A stretch of DNA of 64,000 nt from NCBI RefSeq assembly GCF_030445035.2, contig NC_080673.1, forward strand, positions 186,291,216 through 186,355,215, in the 5' to 3' direction. A program made the position numbers and the translations under genes. Below the pieces are notes generated by a model. The model had not been told where the DNA came from, did not search any database, and saw nothing but the letters and a program-made list of their open reading frames with translations. Position 1 is the stretch's first letter. Each line of letters starts with the position of its first letter. This stretch comes from Dasypus novemcinctus (Eukaryota; Chordata; Mammalia; Cingulata; Dasypodidae). Positions 21,153 through 32,440 of the stretch are shown piece by piece.

Positions 21153-21770
21153 ATGGTATATTAGTCAGCCAAAGGAGTGCTGATGCAAAATACCAGAAAT
21201 CTGTTGGCTTTTATAATGGGTATTTATTTGGGGTATAGGCTTATAGTTTCCAGGCCATAAAGCATAAGTTACTCCTCTCACCAAAGTCTGTTGTCATGTG
21301 TTGGAGCAAAATGGCTGCCTTCCTCTTGCCCTTAAGGTTTCATGGTCCTAGCTTCTTCCAATATCAGCTGTAGGCTGGGATAAGTCTCATTTCTCTCCCA
21401 GGGCTCACTTTTCTCATTCAGCTGCTCTGTTTTCTCCACAAGGTCAGATGTAGATGTAGACTATCAGGCTCGCTAGGCTTTTTCTCTCTCCCCAGGACTC
21501 CGTTCTCTACAGGCTCAGCTGTTCTGCTCTCTCTGGGGTGTTTACTTCCTGGGCTCCAGCTCAAAACTCCCACTAACTCCTGTACCTTGTCATTTTGTCT
21601 GTGAGCCCCACCCACCAAGGCAGCAAGGACTCAACATCCTACTGACGTGGTCCAATCAAAGTCCCAATAATAATTTGATCAAGTAAAAGTGAAACCTCCA
21701 ACAGACCAGTTTACAAACATAATCCAGTATCTATTTTTGGAATTCATAAATACCAAACTTCTACATATGG
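21153..21770 (-). mobile_element. Solitary LTR, xenarthran type
   Basis: A TG/CA-bounded LTR-like block: 'gtatattagtcagccaaaggagtgctgatgcaaaatacc' at the left and '...caaacttctaca' at the right. Flanking L1 sequence rejoins across it with a short (about 4-bp, 'tatg') duplication. Contains 'caaaatggctgccttcctct' and 'ggctgggataagtctc' blocks. The related but distinct element at 63840 shares the opening pattern. No retroviral genes. Confidence 0.65.
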
Positions 21771-21835
21771 GAACCCTGTATTTTATGCATGATCTTTCTG
21801 TAAACCTTCAATTTCTTTAGTAAAAATCATTGTTA
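21771..21835 (+). mobile_element. L1 3' terminus (segment 5)
   Basis: The block 'ctgtattttatgcatgatctttctgtaaaccttcaatttc' completes the L1 3' end, matching 1170-1225 and 49470-49530. Confidence 0.85.
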
Positions 21836-21944
21836 GTTTGGTGCAGCATTTTTACTGTTTTGGTATGAATGAAATATATATACACATACAAGTTATAAAA
21901 TGAAGATTATGTAATTTTGATGATTCTGCATATGAGTCACATGC

Positions 21945-22115
21945 TATTATAGTAATCATCTGAGAAATTACAATTAAAACCACAAGGAGATATCACTTCA
22001 CATGCCTGGAATGGCAAACATTAGGAGGATTCACAATACAAATGTTGGCAAGGGTGTGGAACTTCTGGAAATCCCATAAATTTCTAGAAACATTTTTAAA
22101 CTAGAATTGCACAAA
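21945..22115 (+). mobile_element. Old L1 ORF2 fragment
   Basis: 'aattacaattaaaaccacaaggagatatcacttcacatgcctggaatggc' and 'gttggcaagggtgtgg' mark a short decayed piece of distal ORF2. Confidence 0.75.
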
Positions 22116-22119
22116 AATA

Positions 22120-23150
22120 AAAATGGCAAGTAAAAATCACCATGAAAATTCAAGAGGAAGATTGTGGAAGAAAGGAAAAATTTTGTATTTTAACATCTTT
22201 AATGACATTTTTCCTGATTTTTCCATAGGAGGACTTGCATTTTCGTTTTGTACTTGACCTACAATTATGTAGCTAACCCTAGACTGAAAATAGTTCCCTG
22301 CTATGACAAGTGAGAAAAGATGTTAATAACTGGAGAGGCTATTCTAATATCTGGATTTTCACCTAAAACTCTGGGAATTATACACAGTCCTGCTTCTTAT
22401 ACTTGCAAAGTACAGGGCAAGAGTACAAATGGAGTGCTACATAGCACATGGCTAAATGTTAGAAGTTTTAAGCCAGGTTAACAAACTCTTAACTAAAATA
22501 TGGTCTGCCCTCTTACCTTGGGAAAAAAAAAAGATTCCTTCATAACAACCCAGAAAGCCAGATTCAAATTTAGAAGTTTAGACTTCTTAGACTTTTGTTC
22601 CAGGATATGATGATAAGGGGATTGTCTAATTTGGATTCCGATCTCCAGCTGTGACATGCTCCCATTTTCATTCCATCTCTGGTTTCATCCTATGCCAGAC
22701 ATGGTCATGTACAAAGCCACTGCGGCTCACTTCCACAAATAGCCACCCTTTGTCTCCCCTTTAGAACTAACGAGAACATATTCTCCATACAGCCTATCAT
22801 CATGAGGACTGACCTGGGGAAGAGGGTTGCCAAGCCCCAGTGACCATTTGAGCAGGCAACTCTAAGGTCCTAGCTACCTGGCACATAATTTAGAAAGGGA
22901 AAGCATGATATTCAAGTGGGAAAATTTCCTCACTCACGGGCTCCTTATCTTGTGAGCAGAGACACAGCAGAGTTGGACCAAAGTAGAACTAAAGCAATGG
23001 TCCAGGAGGAGCTCCTTTTCCCTGAATCTGCAGGAGACCCTCTTTTTTTTTACTGCCCTGAAGTAGAATTGAGGGAGAGGTGATGAGACAGAGGGATAGG
23101 TACATAAAGTCAAAATTAAGTTGACTTAAAGAAAATAAATAATTAGTTAT
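22120..23150. other. No gene seen, repeat-poor stretch
   Basis: About 1 kb without recognisable recent repeats or open frames. I cannot assign any function. Confidence 0.4.
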
Positions 23151-23153
23151 ATA

Positions 23154-23735
23154 TGTGAAGGTTAATTGCATGTTACCAACTTGGCTGGGTGATGATGTCC
23201 AATTGTTTGGTCAAATACTAGCCTGAATGTTACTGAGGATATTTTGTAGTAGATAGGATTTGCATCTACAATCAGCCGATTTCATTTACAATTAACAAAG
23301 GAGTTTGCCCTCAGCAATGGTAGGAGTCTCCTCATCCAATCAGTTGGTGGTCTTAAAAGTCACAACTGAGGGTTTGTGTCACATGAATCTCTGCTTCAGC
23401 TTCAGCATTGGCTCTGGCTTGAATTTTCAGCCAGGCATCTTCCCCTGAGGAAATTGGACTAAGAACTTCAGCTTCACTGTTATCAGAGTTTCAAGCATGC
23501 AGGAGCCCAACTGAGTTTGGACTTGCCACCCCCCCACAGTTGCATAAGCCAATTCCTTATAGTAAATCAATCTCTCTCTCTCTGGTTTCATCCCATACCA
23601 AATATGGTCATATATATCAATCTTTCTCTCTCTCTCATATATATATATATAATATGTATGTGTATATATATACATATATATAAAATATAAGGACTTCCAC
23701 AATTTTGGCTCCTGAGCAGAACCAGGGTACTTCAT
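23154..23735 (+). mobile_element. ERVL-type (MLT2-like) LTR
   Basis: Starts 'tgtgaaggttaattgcatgt...accaacttggctgggtgatg', has 'tcctcatccaatcagttggtgg', 'cataagccaattccttatagtaaatcaatctctctctc', then expanded (CT)n and (TA)n, and closes near 'gagcagaaccagggta'. This is the sense counterpart of 9765-10244. Confidence 0.75.
23570..23690. repeat. (CT)n and (TA)n simple repeats
   Basis: Runs of CT (23571-23582, 23623-23636) and TA (23637-23685) inside the LTR 3' part. The short minus-strand 'protein' with Tyr-Ile-His repeats is this microsatellite translated. Confidence 0.9.
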
Positions 23736-24104
23736 GGTGATTGCCAGGGGCTTTTACCCTGTAAACACAGGGCTGACTTTCTACCTCGGGCCCACACTTT
23801 TGGCTCTGCGAGGAGAGGGAAGAGTTGAGTTGTTGAGGCTTCATATCTCCGCACCACCTCTTCCTGATCCCCTTATGGAATCTCCACCTCAAGAGTGGGC
23901 TTGCCAAGGCCTTCCTCAGAAAACCACACAGTTAGCTCATTTTGATGCAATTTTGGTTTCAGTACCCGAAGCCTGTGGCACCCCAAGTGACCTTTACTCT
24001 CCTTTTCCCCTCTGTTCCACATCCAGCTGTGAGCCTTTGTAGGCAAGGGGACTGATTTCCTCTCACTTCCAGAGCATTCAAAAATGTGGGGAATGTGCAG
24101 GCCT

Positions 24105-24290
24105 TGCTAGCATCGAACATGTCTTTCAATCTGGGCTCCACTACTTACAGCTGAGGGAAATTACACAAATTATCTATCCTTGTTCAAATTCCATTCCTCA
24201 TGTATAAAATGGGAAAAATAATATCTGATTTCAGTTGGAAATAATGTAAGTATACTAATCTTGCATAGAGGTGATGTTCCACAAATACTG
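24105..24290 (+). mobile_element. MIR fragment
   Basis: 'tctgggctccactacttacagctgagggaaattacacaaattatctatcc', 'cctcatgtataaaatgggaaaaataata' and 'aaataatgtaagtatac' are diverged MIR signatures. Confidence 0.7.
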
Positions 24291-24493
24291 AACTTTCATG
24301 ACAAGTGCTGCTGCTACTGTTCCAGCTGTTGTTACTACTAATGCTAATACTAGTACTTCTTGTGGTAATTGTCCATCCTTTTCACTCAACTTTATATTAA
24401 TTCTATCTGATTTGGTTTGATGCTTAGTTCCTGTCAAAATTTTGCTAAACAACGGTATCCAATTGTGTATTTTTAAAGCTAAGAGAAAAGACT

Positions 24494-24513
24494 ACCACAC
24501 ACACACACACACA
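24494..24513. repeat. (AC)n microsatellite
   Basis: About ten AC units, uninterrupted. Confidence 0.9.
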
Positions 24514-24515
24514 GC

Positions 24516-26930
24516 ATTTCAGAAAACAATCTTGCTTTGACAGGAAGAAGCATAATGACACTCTATGGGTCTTTTCCGTTTGTAATTCCAGTCACTCTAT
24601 GGTCCTAAGATTACCGTAGCCAACTAATCAGCTAAATGTAATTATGCACAATTCCAAACATATTATGAAGTAATAAGGCCTTTATTTTTCATTGTGCCCT
24701 GAATGCTCATAACATTAAAGATGTAAAAACGGAATTTAATTTGGGCCCACAGAATGGAAAGTCGGAGGAATGAAAAAAAAAGTCAGGAAAGCATCATTTC
24801 TCCCTTTTTAGCTCTGAAACCTATGAACACCTGCTTCAAGTTTTTAAAGTGTGAATAGCCTCACACCTGCCAGCGTGTACAGGGAAGTTACCTTATTCAA
24901 GTCAATATTGTGGGACTTTTATCCTTGACTCTTTGAGAACACCTGTCGGTGAGAGTCAAAAGTCTCTGATGACACGCAAATGATCAATGTGTCCAGGAAG
25001 AACTGAGACTCTTGGGACAGGTCCTGACGGTCCCACAGTCTGGCAAGCATGCCTAAATCCATGGCTTTCTAAGTCCAAACTTGTTCATGAATAGAAAAAG
25101 CAATTACGGAAGTATATTGACAAAAAGCAAGTAACAGCGTAGGTTTTCACCAAGTAGTTATAATATAACTTCTGTAGCATGCACGTAAATGAAATAATGA
25201 ATGCCACCGTGTTTTGTAAACTTTAATGTAGCAGATTAGGTGGAATCATTATCGCTAATGATGAAACTCTCTGAAATTCTCATAATTCTCACACAGTTAA
25301 GTCGTGCATCTTCTCCAACATCTTTAATACATAGTCCAGTGTACTAGCTAACCAGTATACGCTTTGCAGAGGAAACCAAACCAAGCAACAAATAAACTTT
25401 CAAAATTTAAAAACGCAAAATCTCAAAATTAACTCGTTCATGATTTTAAAAATAGTATTATGAATGAGAATCTGAAATATGGTGATGCCAAGAGAATTAC
25501 CTCCCGTAATTAACAAACTATAAGTTATTTCAAATTCTAGATGCATTATACATCCACTGCTTCCCCTGAAACCTGCTCTAACTTTAATCAGCTCTACACA
25601 GGATTTTATGCCATCTCCTTTCCAGTCTCTTTTCTTATTTGTTTAATTTCCTCAGACAACACTCAGCATAACTAAAAGTTTATCATTCTCTAGGAAAAAT
25701 CAAGTATGCATGTGGATTCCAAATTTTGTCTCTTTTATTTTACCCTACATGGACATACATTCAAATTCTGACTGACCTCATGCGTGCACAGCCATGACTA
25801 TCATAAAACAAAAACATTAAGTGTTTAAATCCAACTATTTGGAGCTGATATTTCAGGATCCAGTAAGGTAATGCAATGTATTTTTCTTCCCAGGTCGTTT
25901 ACATATCTTCTATTCTCTTAGAAGTTCGAAGCATGTAAGAGCTTAACATCAAGGGTAAATTACCCTTAAAAAAGGAATATTTATCAGAAAAAAAAAATTA
26001 ATTTGCTGCTGGAGAGTAGAGCTATGAGAATAAAGGCATCTGGGGTGAAATGAGAGATAAAAGATTAAAAAAAATCACTGACGAAGAATGGAATTTCCTT
26101 TTATGCTTGTGGAAGCTTGCATGCATGTGTTCAATTTTCCCAAATATCTAAGATGTGTAGATGAGCCACAACATGCTGTTAGCTTTGCTGGGTGAGTTTT
26201 ATCACTGCCTCTTCCGGTTCATGATTTGAGAACTTTCTCCCCTGCATGCTCCTGACAAAGCATGTAACTATGCTCTTCGTCACAAAATGCCCACACTGCT
26301 GCTTGTGCTCTGACAACTGAGAGTCAGGGATTTGGAGCAGGTATACACACATACTGGTGACCTGATTTAAGAGGCAGTGAACAAAAGTAAAAAGCTAGAC
26401 ATCCTCTTCATGTCCACTCAAGAGTGGCCACAGTATCCTGGCAGAGTACTTAGGTTCCAGCAGGGCCCACTTGGCCCCATCCAGGACACTGGAATCCTCA
26501 GCACGGTAGTATCCAAGAAAGGGTTGGGGGCAGGGGCAGAGACTGGCAGGACGATGGCCTGTTGGAGGTTCTCAGGAAGGTGGAGCAGAAAGAGCAGTGT
26601 CAGCAATCCCTTCCCACTTGTTAATTTCTGAATCTTTGCCTGAACTCAAGACAGAGATGGAATAAAAGAACTAGACCCAAAAGGAGTAAGATAAGAGACT
26701 TCCTTTACTCACCACCTGACCTTCCCACTTTCCCAAACTTCAAATCACTTTCCTTCCTCTTTCCCCTCCAAAACACAGACACACACTGGTAGGGTTGGAG
26801 ACCCAAAATTATTCAAGAGAACCTGACCTTGACATGCTCCCTTCTGCTTTCCAGCATTTCTCTTCTCTAAGCTCTAGTGCTTTCATGCCTCAACAGCCTT
26901 AGCCCTAATGGGACACCCTGATATCAATAA
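24516..26930. other. Repeat-free stretch, no gene seen
   Basis: About 2.4 kb in which I recognise no SINE, LINE or LTR, unusual for this window. 24880-25400 has fairly even base composition and several isolated CpGs. The only open frame worth noting (84 codons at 26377-26631) has no recognisable domain and lies opposite another frame. See findings. Confidence 0.45.
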
Positions 26931-26934
26931 TTAA

Positions 26935-27165
26935 TTAGAACTAGTGTTTGTTGCACATTTACCTCCTGCCAGGTACTACACTTAGTGTCCTTTACTCTTT
27001 CAAATCACACATTACTGGACAAGCCCATGACATACATACTATAATCATCCCCAAATTACAGTGAGGGAACCGAGGCTTAGAGAGCCTTCCAGCAGTTTGC
27101 CTATAATCATACAGCATATACCATGTGGGACAAAGATTTCAGCACCAACCATCTGAGTCCAGTGT
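26935..27165 (+). mobile_element. MIR element
   Basis: 'tttgttgcacatttacctcctgccaggtactacacttagtgtcc', 'caaattacagtgagggaaccgaggcttagagag' and 'tgcctataatcatacagc' are typical MIR blocks in order. Confidence 0.85.
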
Positions 27166-28140
27166 AAATACTCTGAATCCCAATTTATATTATCAACATT
27201 CTTATCCTTTTTCTCCTCATCAAAACTTAATGTGCTATCAGCATCATCATGAATGAAACTAAAATTATGTCGTTCTCCTAGGCAGTGCCTGGCAACACCA
27301 GGGGCTCTATTCATTTCCTTTGCCTCTCCCCCTATTTCCCCTATTCTCAAGAAAAGAATACAATACGAACCAGCCTATACAGGTATTTCCATTGCTAACT
27401 CTCCACCCAAAAATGATGTGCCTTAAATCCCTTAGGAATGAAAAACATTTGAAAATATACAACTCTCTGGCATCCTGGGAGATGGAAGGAGGAGAGTTCT
27501 TTTGCAGCTTCCATGTGGTCCTGGTTACAGGAATCTTTGGAGAGGTGAGCACTACAGCTAAGGAGGGCACAGCAAGTCATTGTAGAGCTGTGTTTCCCTG
27601 TGGCCCGTCAGGCAGGTATGCCAGAGTCATGGTGGAATGCTGAAACCAGGACTTTATTCAATCATGATAAAGTGCTAAGGACACAGTATCTGGGCTCAGG
27701 TAGTTTCTCAGGGAGCTAGACAATTAAAGAAGCAATGACCCGGCAGTGTGATGATATCCAAAAGAAATGCCCCTCCTCATGAACTACATTACTATGATGC
27801 AATATTGATGTTAATTTCAAATAAATTAAAATAAACACCAAAGGCCATATATTTGGAATTTCTGAAACAGTTCTGGCTAACAAGGGTAAAAGAAGAGCAG
27901 TGAGTTTTTAGAAAAGAAGAAAAACATGTGCAAGTCCTGGAGGTGGGAGAAATGATATCATGTTTAGAAATGGGGAAAAATTCAATAAGAATAGTAGGTG
28001 GAAGCAAGAGATAGAATTGTTCAAGGATTTTGTTGTCCTAGTTGTTTAAGTCTTTTCTGGCTTCACAATGTATATTTGCTGACCTTAAATATAAAGCGGG
28101 TCCCAGCTTTGGATCTCAGGCATGTCTAATTCTGTCCAAA
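27166..28140. other. No gene seen; possible L2-like remnant
   Basis: 27900-27990 ('gtgcaagtcctggaggtggg') may be a decayed L2 piece. Opposed open frames of 87-107 codons at 27307-27643 overlap each other and have no domains, so I do not call them. Confidence 0.35.
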
Positions 28141-28144
28141 GAAC

Positions 28145-29020
28145 TTAGGAATTCCTACAAATCAATAATGAAGCAAATAGCCCAACTGTTTTCAAATGGA
28201 CAAGAGACATAAACAAATACTTCACAAAAGAAAATGCCTGAATGGCCAATAAGCATGCTGGAAGGAACTCAATTTCATTAATCATCAGGGAAATGAATAT
28301 TAAAACCAAAATAAGATACTCCTTCACACCCAGGAGAATGGCAAAAATAAAAAGATTGAAATTCCAAGTGTTGACAAAGATGCAGAGCAATTGGAACTCT
28401 CATATACAGCTATCCTGCATGCATGACTGTTTGCTGTTTGGCAGTTTCTCATAAACTTAAACTTGCTCTTACCCTATGACTACATAATTCCACTCCTAGG
28501 TATTTATCCCAAGGAAATTAAAACATAAATCAATAGAGAAAAAAAAAAACTGTTTAAGAATCTTCACAGCAACTTTATTCACAATGACCGAAAATCAGAA
28601 ACAACTCAGAAGTCCATCAAGAGAAAGGATAAATAATTATAATAAACATATCACAAATATCTATATTCAGCAATAAAACAACTACAAACTACACAAAATA
28701 AAATGAATAAATACCAAAAACATTATCCAGAACAATGGAAGCTAGGCTCAAAAGAGTACTCACCGTCTGATTTCATTTATATGAAGTACTAAACAGGCAA
28801 CATTGATCTATGGGAGTAGGAATGGGAACGGAGGTTGCCTCTGGCAGGGGCTGGTGGCAGGGTAGAGAAGAGCCAGAGGAGACTTCCTGTGTGATGGAAA
28901 TGTTCAACATCTTGACTGGGGTGCTGGTTAAATGTGTGCACACACTTGTCAGAACTCACCTAATTTTATACCTAAAATCTGTACATTTTACCACAGTAAA
29001 TGGTCACATTGAAAAATAAA
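28145..29020 (+). mobile_element. Old L1M-type 3' portion
   Basis: Plus-strand distal ORF2 and 3' UTR: 'acaaatcaataatgaagcaaatagcccaa', 'actcctaggtatttatcccaaggaaat', 'cagcaactttattcacaatgaccg', 'tgatttcatttatatgaagtac' and 'aaatctgtacattttaccacag'. It ends with a short A-run. More diverged than the 13.8-21.8 kb L1. Confidence 0.85.
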
Positions 29021-29374
29021 AGATTGGGGCAAAATATATATCTATTTTTTAAAATGATCTAAGTTCAGATTTTACTGCATTAAAAAACTATTTCCTGCCT
29101 AAAATAAGGTGCTTAGCATCTGGTGCAAAGCATACCCCTAAACAACACTTTTATGACTAATACCAATGAAGTAAAGGAAAATGCTGAGCACTTTCTTGCC
29201 CTATATTCTCTAAGTGAAAGGTAACCATGTTCAAATGTCATAGGTTCCGGGTGGGCTGCTGCCAACACTGAAGACAGACATTGATTCTAGAATAAGCAGA
29301 TCATTTGAGCAGGAGAAGCAATTTGGAAGAGGAAGGACAAATTAGTTAACTTGGAAAATCCTTCTCTGTTTTTT

Positions 29375-29458
29375 TTGGAGGTACTGGCGGGGATTGAACC
29401 TGGGACCTCATATAAGGGAAGAAGGTGCTTAACAACTGAGCTGTAAACACTCCCCACC
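29375..29458 (-). mobile_element. Short tRNA-like SINE (head only)
   Basis: Read on the minus strand: 'gctcagttgttaagcacctt' (A-box region) and 'aggttcaatccccgccagtacctcc' (B-box region) followed by A8. Same short family as 17758-17848. Confidence 0.75.
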
Positions 29459-29459
29459 C

Positions 29460-30030
29460 CTTCTTCCTCTTCTTTAATGTGAGTGCAATAGATTCTTGAA
29501 TCCTAAAGTATGGTTGATGCCATTTACCCACTTCCTTGCTTCTCTTTGTGATTTCATTTATGGTTCCTTAGGTATACTCCTGAATTAGTCCAGTTTTTGC
29601 AACAGTTGCAAATGGTGGCTACAAGGCATTTTGCAATATTAACAATCATGATACACTTAAATGTGCATAGATGTAGGCCTAGATGTAATTTGCATGAAAC
29701 ATAATATGGATTCATTACATTAGCAACTGGATGAGCATCAAATGCCAGAACTGAGACTACATAAACATTATTAATATAATTTAATTAAATGCTCAGAAAT
29801 AAAATGAAAAATTTAGTTTCATTTAAATAAATTTGATTTATAATTTAATGACTATAATTTGATTTTTGTTTTGTAATTTTAATAGATACTTTTAAATATT
29901 TTAGAGGATAACTGTTTATGCATTAAAAGCAACTTAAGTTTTTCTTTTAATATTAATTTTAATTTACATTTTCAATGAAAATATAGGTCATTTTGTACAC
30001 TTTGAATGGAATTACACTTGGTTTTTAATC
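29460..30030. other. AT-rich DNA, no gene seen
   Basis: Very AT-rich, notably 29780-29960, with many TAAT and ATTTAA strings. No recognisable element. Confidence 0.4.
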
Positions 30031-30031
30031 A

Positions 30032-30227
30032 AGGGTCAACAAACTATTCCACATGTGATACAGTTTTAGTGGAACACAGACATACACATTTGTTTACACA
30101 TTTGCCTATGGCTGTTTTCCAGTTACAACAACAAAGTTAAACAGTTGCAATAAAGAGCACTGGCTGTCAAAGCCTAAAATATTGAGTATCTACTCCTTTA
30201 AGAAAAAGTGTGCTGCTCCCTGTTTTA
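30032..30227 (+). mobile_element. MER5A-type hAT-Charlie MITE
   Basis: Terminal 'agggtcaacaaact' and 'gtgtgctgctccctg' are the decayed inverted ends. Internal 'gttttagtggaacacagacatacac', 'tttgcctatggctgtttt' and 'caaagcctaaaatattgagtatct' match MER5A. Similar 'tttttaatca'/'ttttaaatca' strings on either side fit an 8-bp hAT target duplication. Non-autonomous and non-coding. Confidence 0.85.
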
Positions 30228-30229
30228 AA

Positions 30230-31980
30230 TCATTACTGTCAAGAGAACACAAATTATGTAAAAGTTTGATTACAACGTAATTAGTAATTGTGCTGAAATG
30301 AAGACAAGAATAACAGATTTTATAAAATAAATATACAATTTATAAATTATGGATGTCTGGATTATTTATCCATAAATCTTTGATCCATCAACACAACAGC
30401 CAAACGGTTGCAAAAATAATAAAAGCATTCAATTTTGATACATTTTGCCAACTTTCAATCATCTGAAATTCATAACTTCACACATATTTTTCTATGTTGT
30501 CATCATGGAAGCACATTTTTTCAGGGCAGGAATTAGTACATATTTTATTTAATGATCTGTTATTTGATTTATAACTTTCAAGTAGTTAGACAAATGGTAT
30601 TTGGGTTTCCATTTATACTTGTGCTCCAGGGTCTGCACATGTGAGGGAAGATGTGTACTCACAAACACGTGTCCCCAGAGACCTGCCTCCTCACTGCCAA
30701 TCACTCTGTGGGGAATTTCTGAAACAGTCCAGGGTTCATTTGAACAGGATCAGTCTTGATCTCTTTTGTGTCTTCCTATTTTTGGGAAGCAAGTGAATCT
30801 CCAAAGGTTTCCAGGTCCAACTAGAGACATTTTCCATCATCCTATGGAGAATTTCAGTTCTGCTCTCTTCCTCTTTCTTCTCCAGCCTAAACCCAGAGTT
30901 TAGGAAATTGAGCTTTTACAACGACTTCTCTGTCTTTCTTCACCATCCTTTAGTATAGAAGACCCCAAGAGAAGAGTGGAAACTGGTTTTCCTTCTTTCG
31001 TGGTCTAGGTCACATTATTAAGCATTTCTTCTATCTCCCAATGGTCTCTGGAACCAGGAAAAAAAAATGTAAAATTTATTTTTTCACTTTTAAGTGTAAA
31101 CCATTACGGACTTTCTTCAATATTTCCAGGTTGGTACAACCTGATGAAAAGTAAGGGAAAAAGTTTTTTCCCTCCCATTACCTATTTCCCGATCCCACTG
31201 TGCTCTTGCATAATATGGCAAATTCACCATTTCTTGAGGGGTAGAACGTTGCCTGGAAAACTTAGGGTGCCAGAAGATGTTGGATTTACTGTGAAGCTAA
31301 TGGAGCTTAAGCTTCACAGCTCCTCCCTTGAACAGATTCATTCCAAAGCCTTTGCAATGGCCCAGCAACGTGTTCTCACAGTCACATGTTTTTGTTACAT
31401 TTGCAAAAGTGAGACCACTCTCTTTCTCTGTTCTGACTTCTCCTGCATTGCACTTAACCTTGTGTTAGGTGGTGTTGAACCACCATGGTTTTGCTTTGTT
31501 TTTTTAATCTAGCTGGGAGAAATTTGACTTGGGATCCATTTAGTTTCTGGGATATGGTTATGTGGGATTGTGGGATATGGTTATGTGGTTGAGTCACCTC
31601 CACCTACAGTTAATCTGTTGCTAATGTCCAGTGACAGACCACACCCGTTGCCCTTTGTGCCAGCTCTCCCAGCATGATCAAAGGTCAGGTCCAGAACCTG
31701 CATCAAGGTAGGATGTGGTGTAATTTGTTATGATTTCTTTTCTCATTCATGATGACTAGTTACTTTCAAGTCAAATTTAGTTCCATATTCATATTCTGTA
31801 TCTGAAAGAGAGTGTCAAAATCATATAAGTTTCTAGTCCCCACAAAACCTGGAATAGACATTTAGTAAATAATGCAGGAGTGACAGAACTTCCACAATCA
31901 GATAAATTCCAAAGTATATGACTCAATACTTTCATTTTTATAAAACATTAAATATTTTCATCTTTAAAAACAACTTTAGT
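30230..31980. other. No gene seen
   Basis: Mostly unassigned DNA. A 122-codon open frame at 31144-31512 has no recognisable domain. A short 18-bp direct repeat ('tgggatatggttatgtgg') recurs 23 bp apart at 31548 and 31571. Confidence 0.4.
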
Positions 31981-31984
31981 ATAT

Positions 31985-32185
31985 AAGGAAGAGCTTGGAA
32001 AACACATGCACTTTGGAGTCAGATAGAAATGGGCTTGCAACCTACCTCCTAATAGTTTACACTTGATCATATTCATTTCTTTGATCCTTATTTTCCCCAT
32101 ATGTCAAATAGCTCACAGAATTGTTCTGAGGATTAAATGAGATCATTGAGCCAAAGTGGTGGGCATGTACACAGCATTTAGAAGT
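31985..32185 (+). mobile_element. MIR element
   Basis: 'acacatgcactttggagtcagatag', 'ttgatccttattttccccatatgtcaaat' and 'cacagaattgttctgaggattaaatgaga' mark a MIR, directly followed by a second one. Confidence 0.8.
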
Positions 32186-32189
32186 TATT

Positions 32190-32440
32190 AGAAGCATGGT
32201 GCGGGGTTTGAGTACCCAGACTCTGGAACCACACTATCCTACCACCACAGCTAGTTAACTATAAGCTCTGGGACAAATTATTTCAACTCTCTGTGCCTCT
32301 GGATCCTCAGCATTAAAATATGGCACTTATTTCATAAGGTGGTTATGAAGATTGAATGAATATTTCTAAAGTATCTAACAATGCCATTGGCATACAGTAT
32401 GCTATATAAGTATATATTAAATTGTCACCTATTATTTATT
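32190..32440 (+). mobile_element. MIR element
   Basis: 'actctggaaccacactatcctaccaccacagctagttaactataagctctgggacaaattatttcaactctctgtgcct' and 'ataaggtggttatgaagattgaatga' identify a second MIR in tandem with the previous one, in the same orientation. Confidence 0.85.

Noticed and set aside
21153-21770. An endogenous retrovirus provirus with internal genes
   Set aside because: Only LTR-like sequence is present at this and the other LTR sites. I see no gag, pol or env-like frames between paired LTRs.
23427-23735. Tyr/Ile/His-repeat protein on the minus strand
   Set aside because: It is a translated (TA)n/(CT)n microsatellite within an ERVL-type LTR.
31144-31512. 122-codon plus-strand frame with several cysteines
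   Set aside because: Cysteine spacing does not match a zinc finger or other known motif. Treated as chance.
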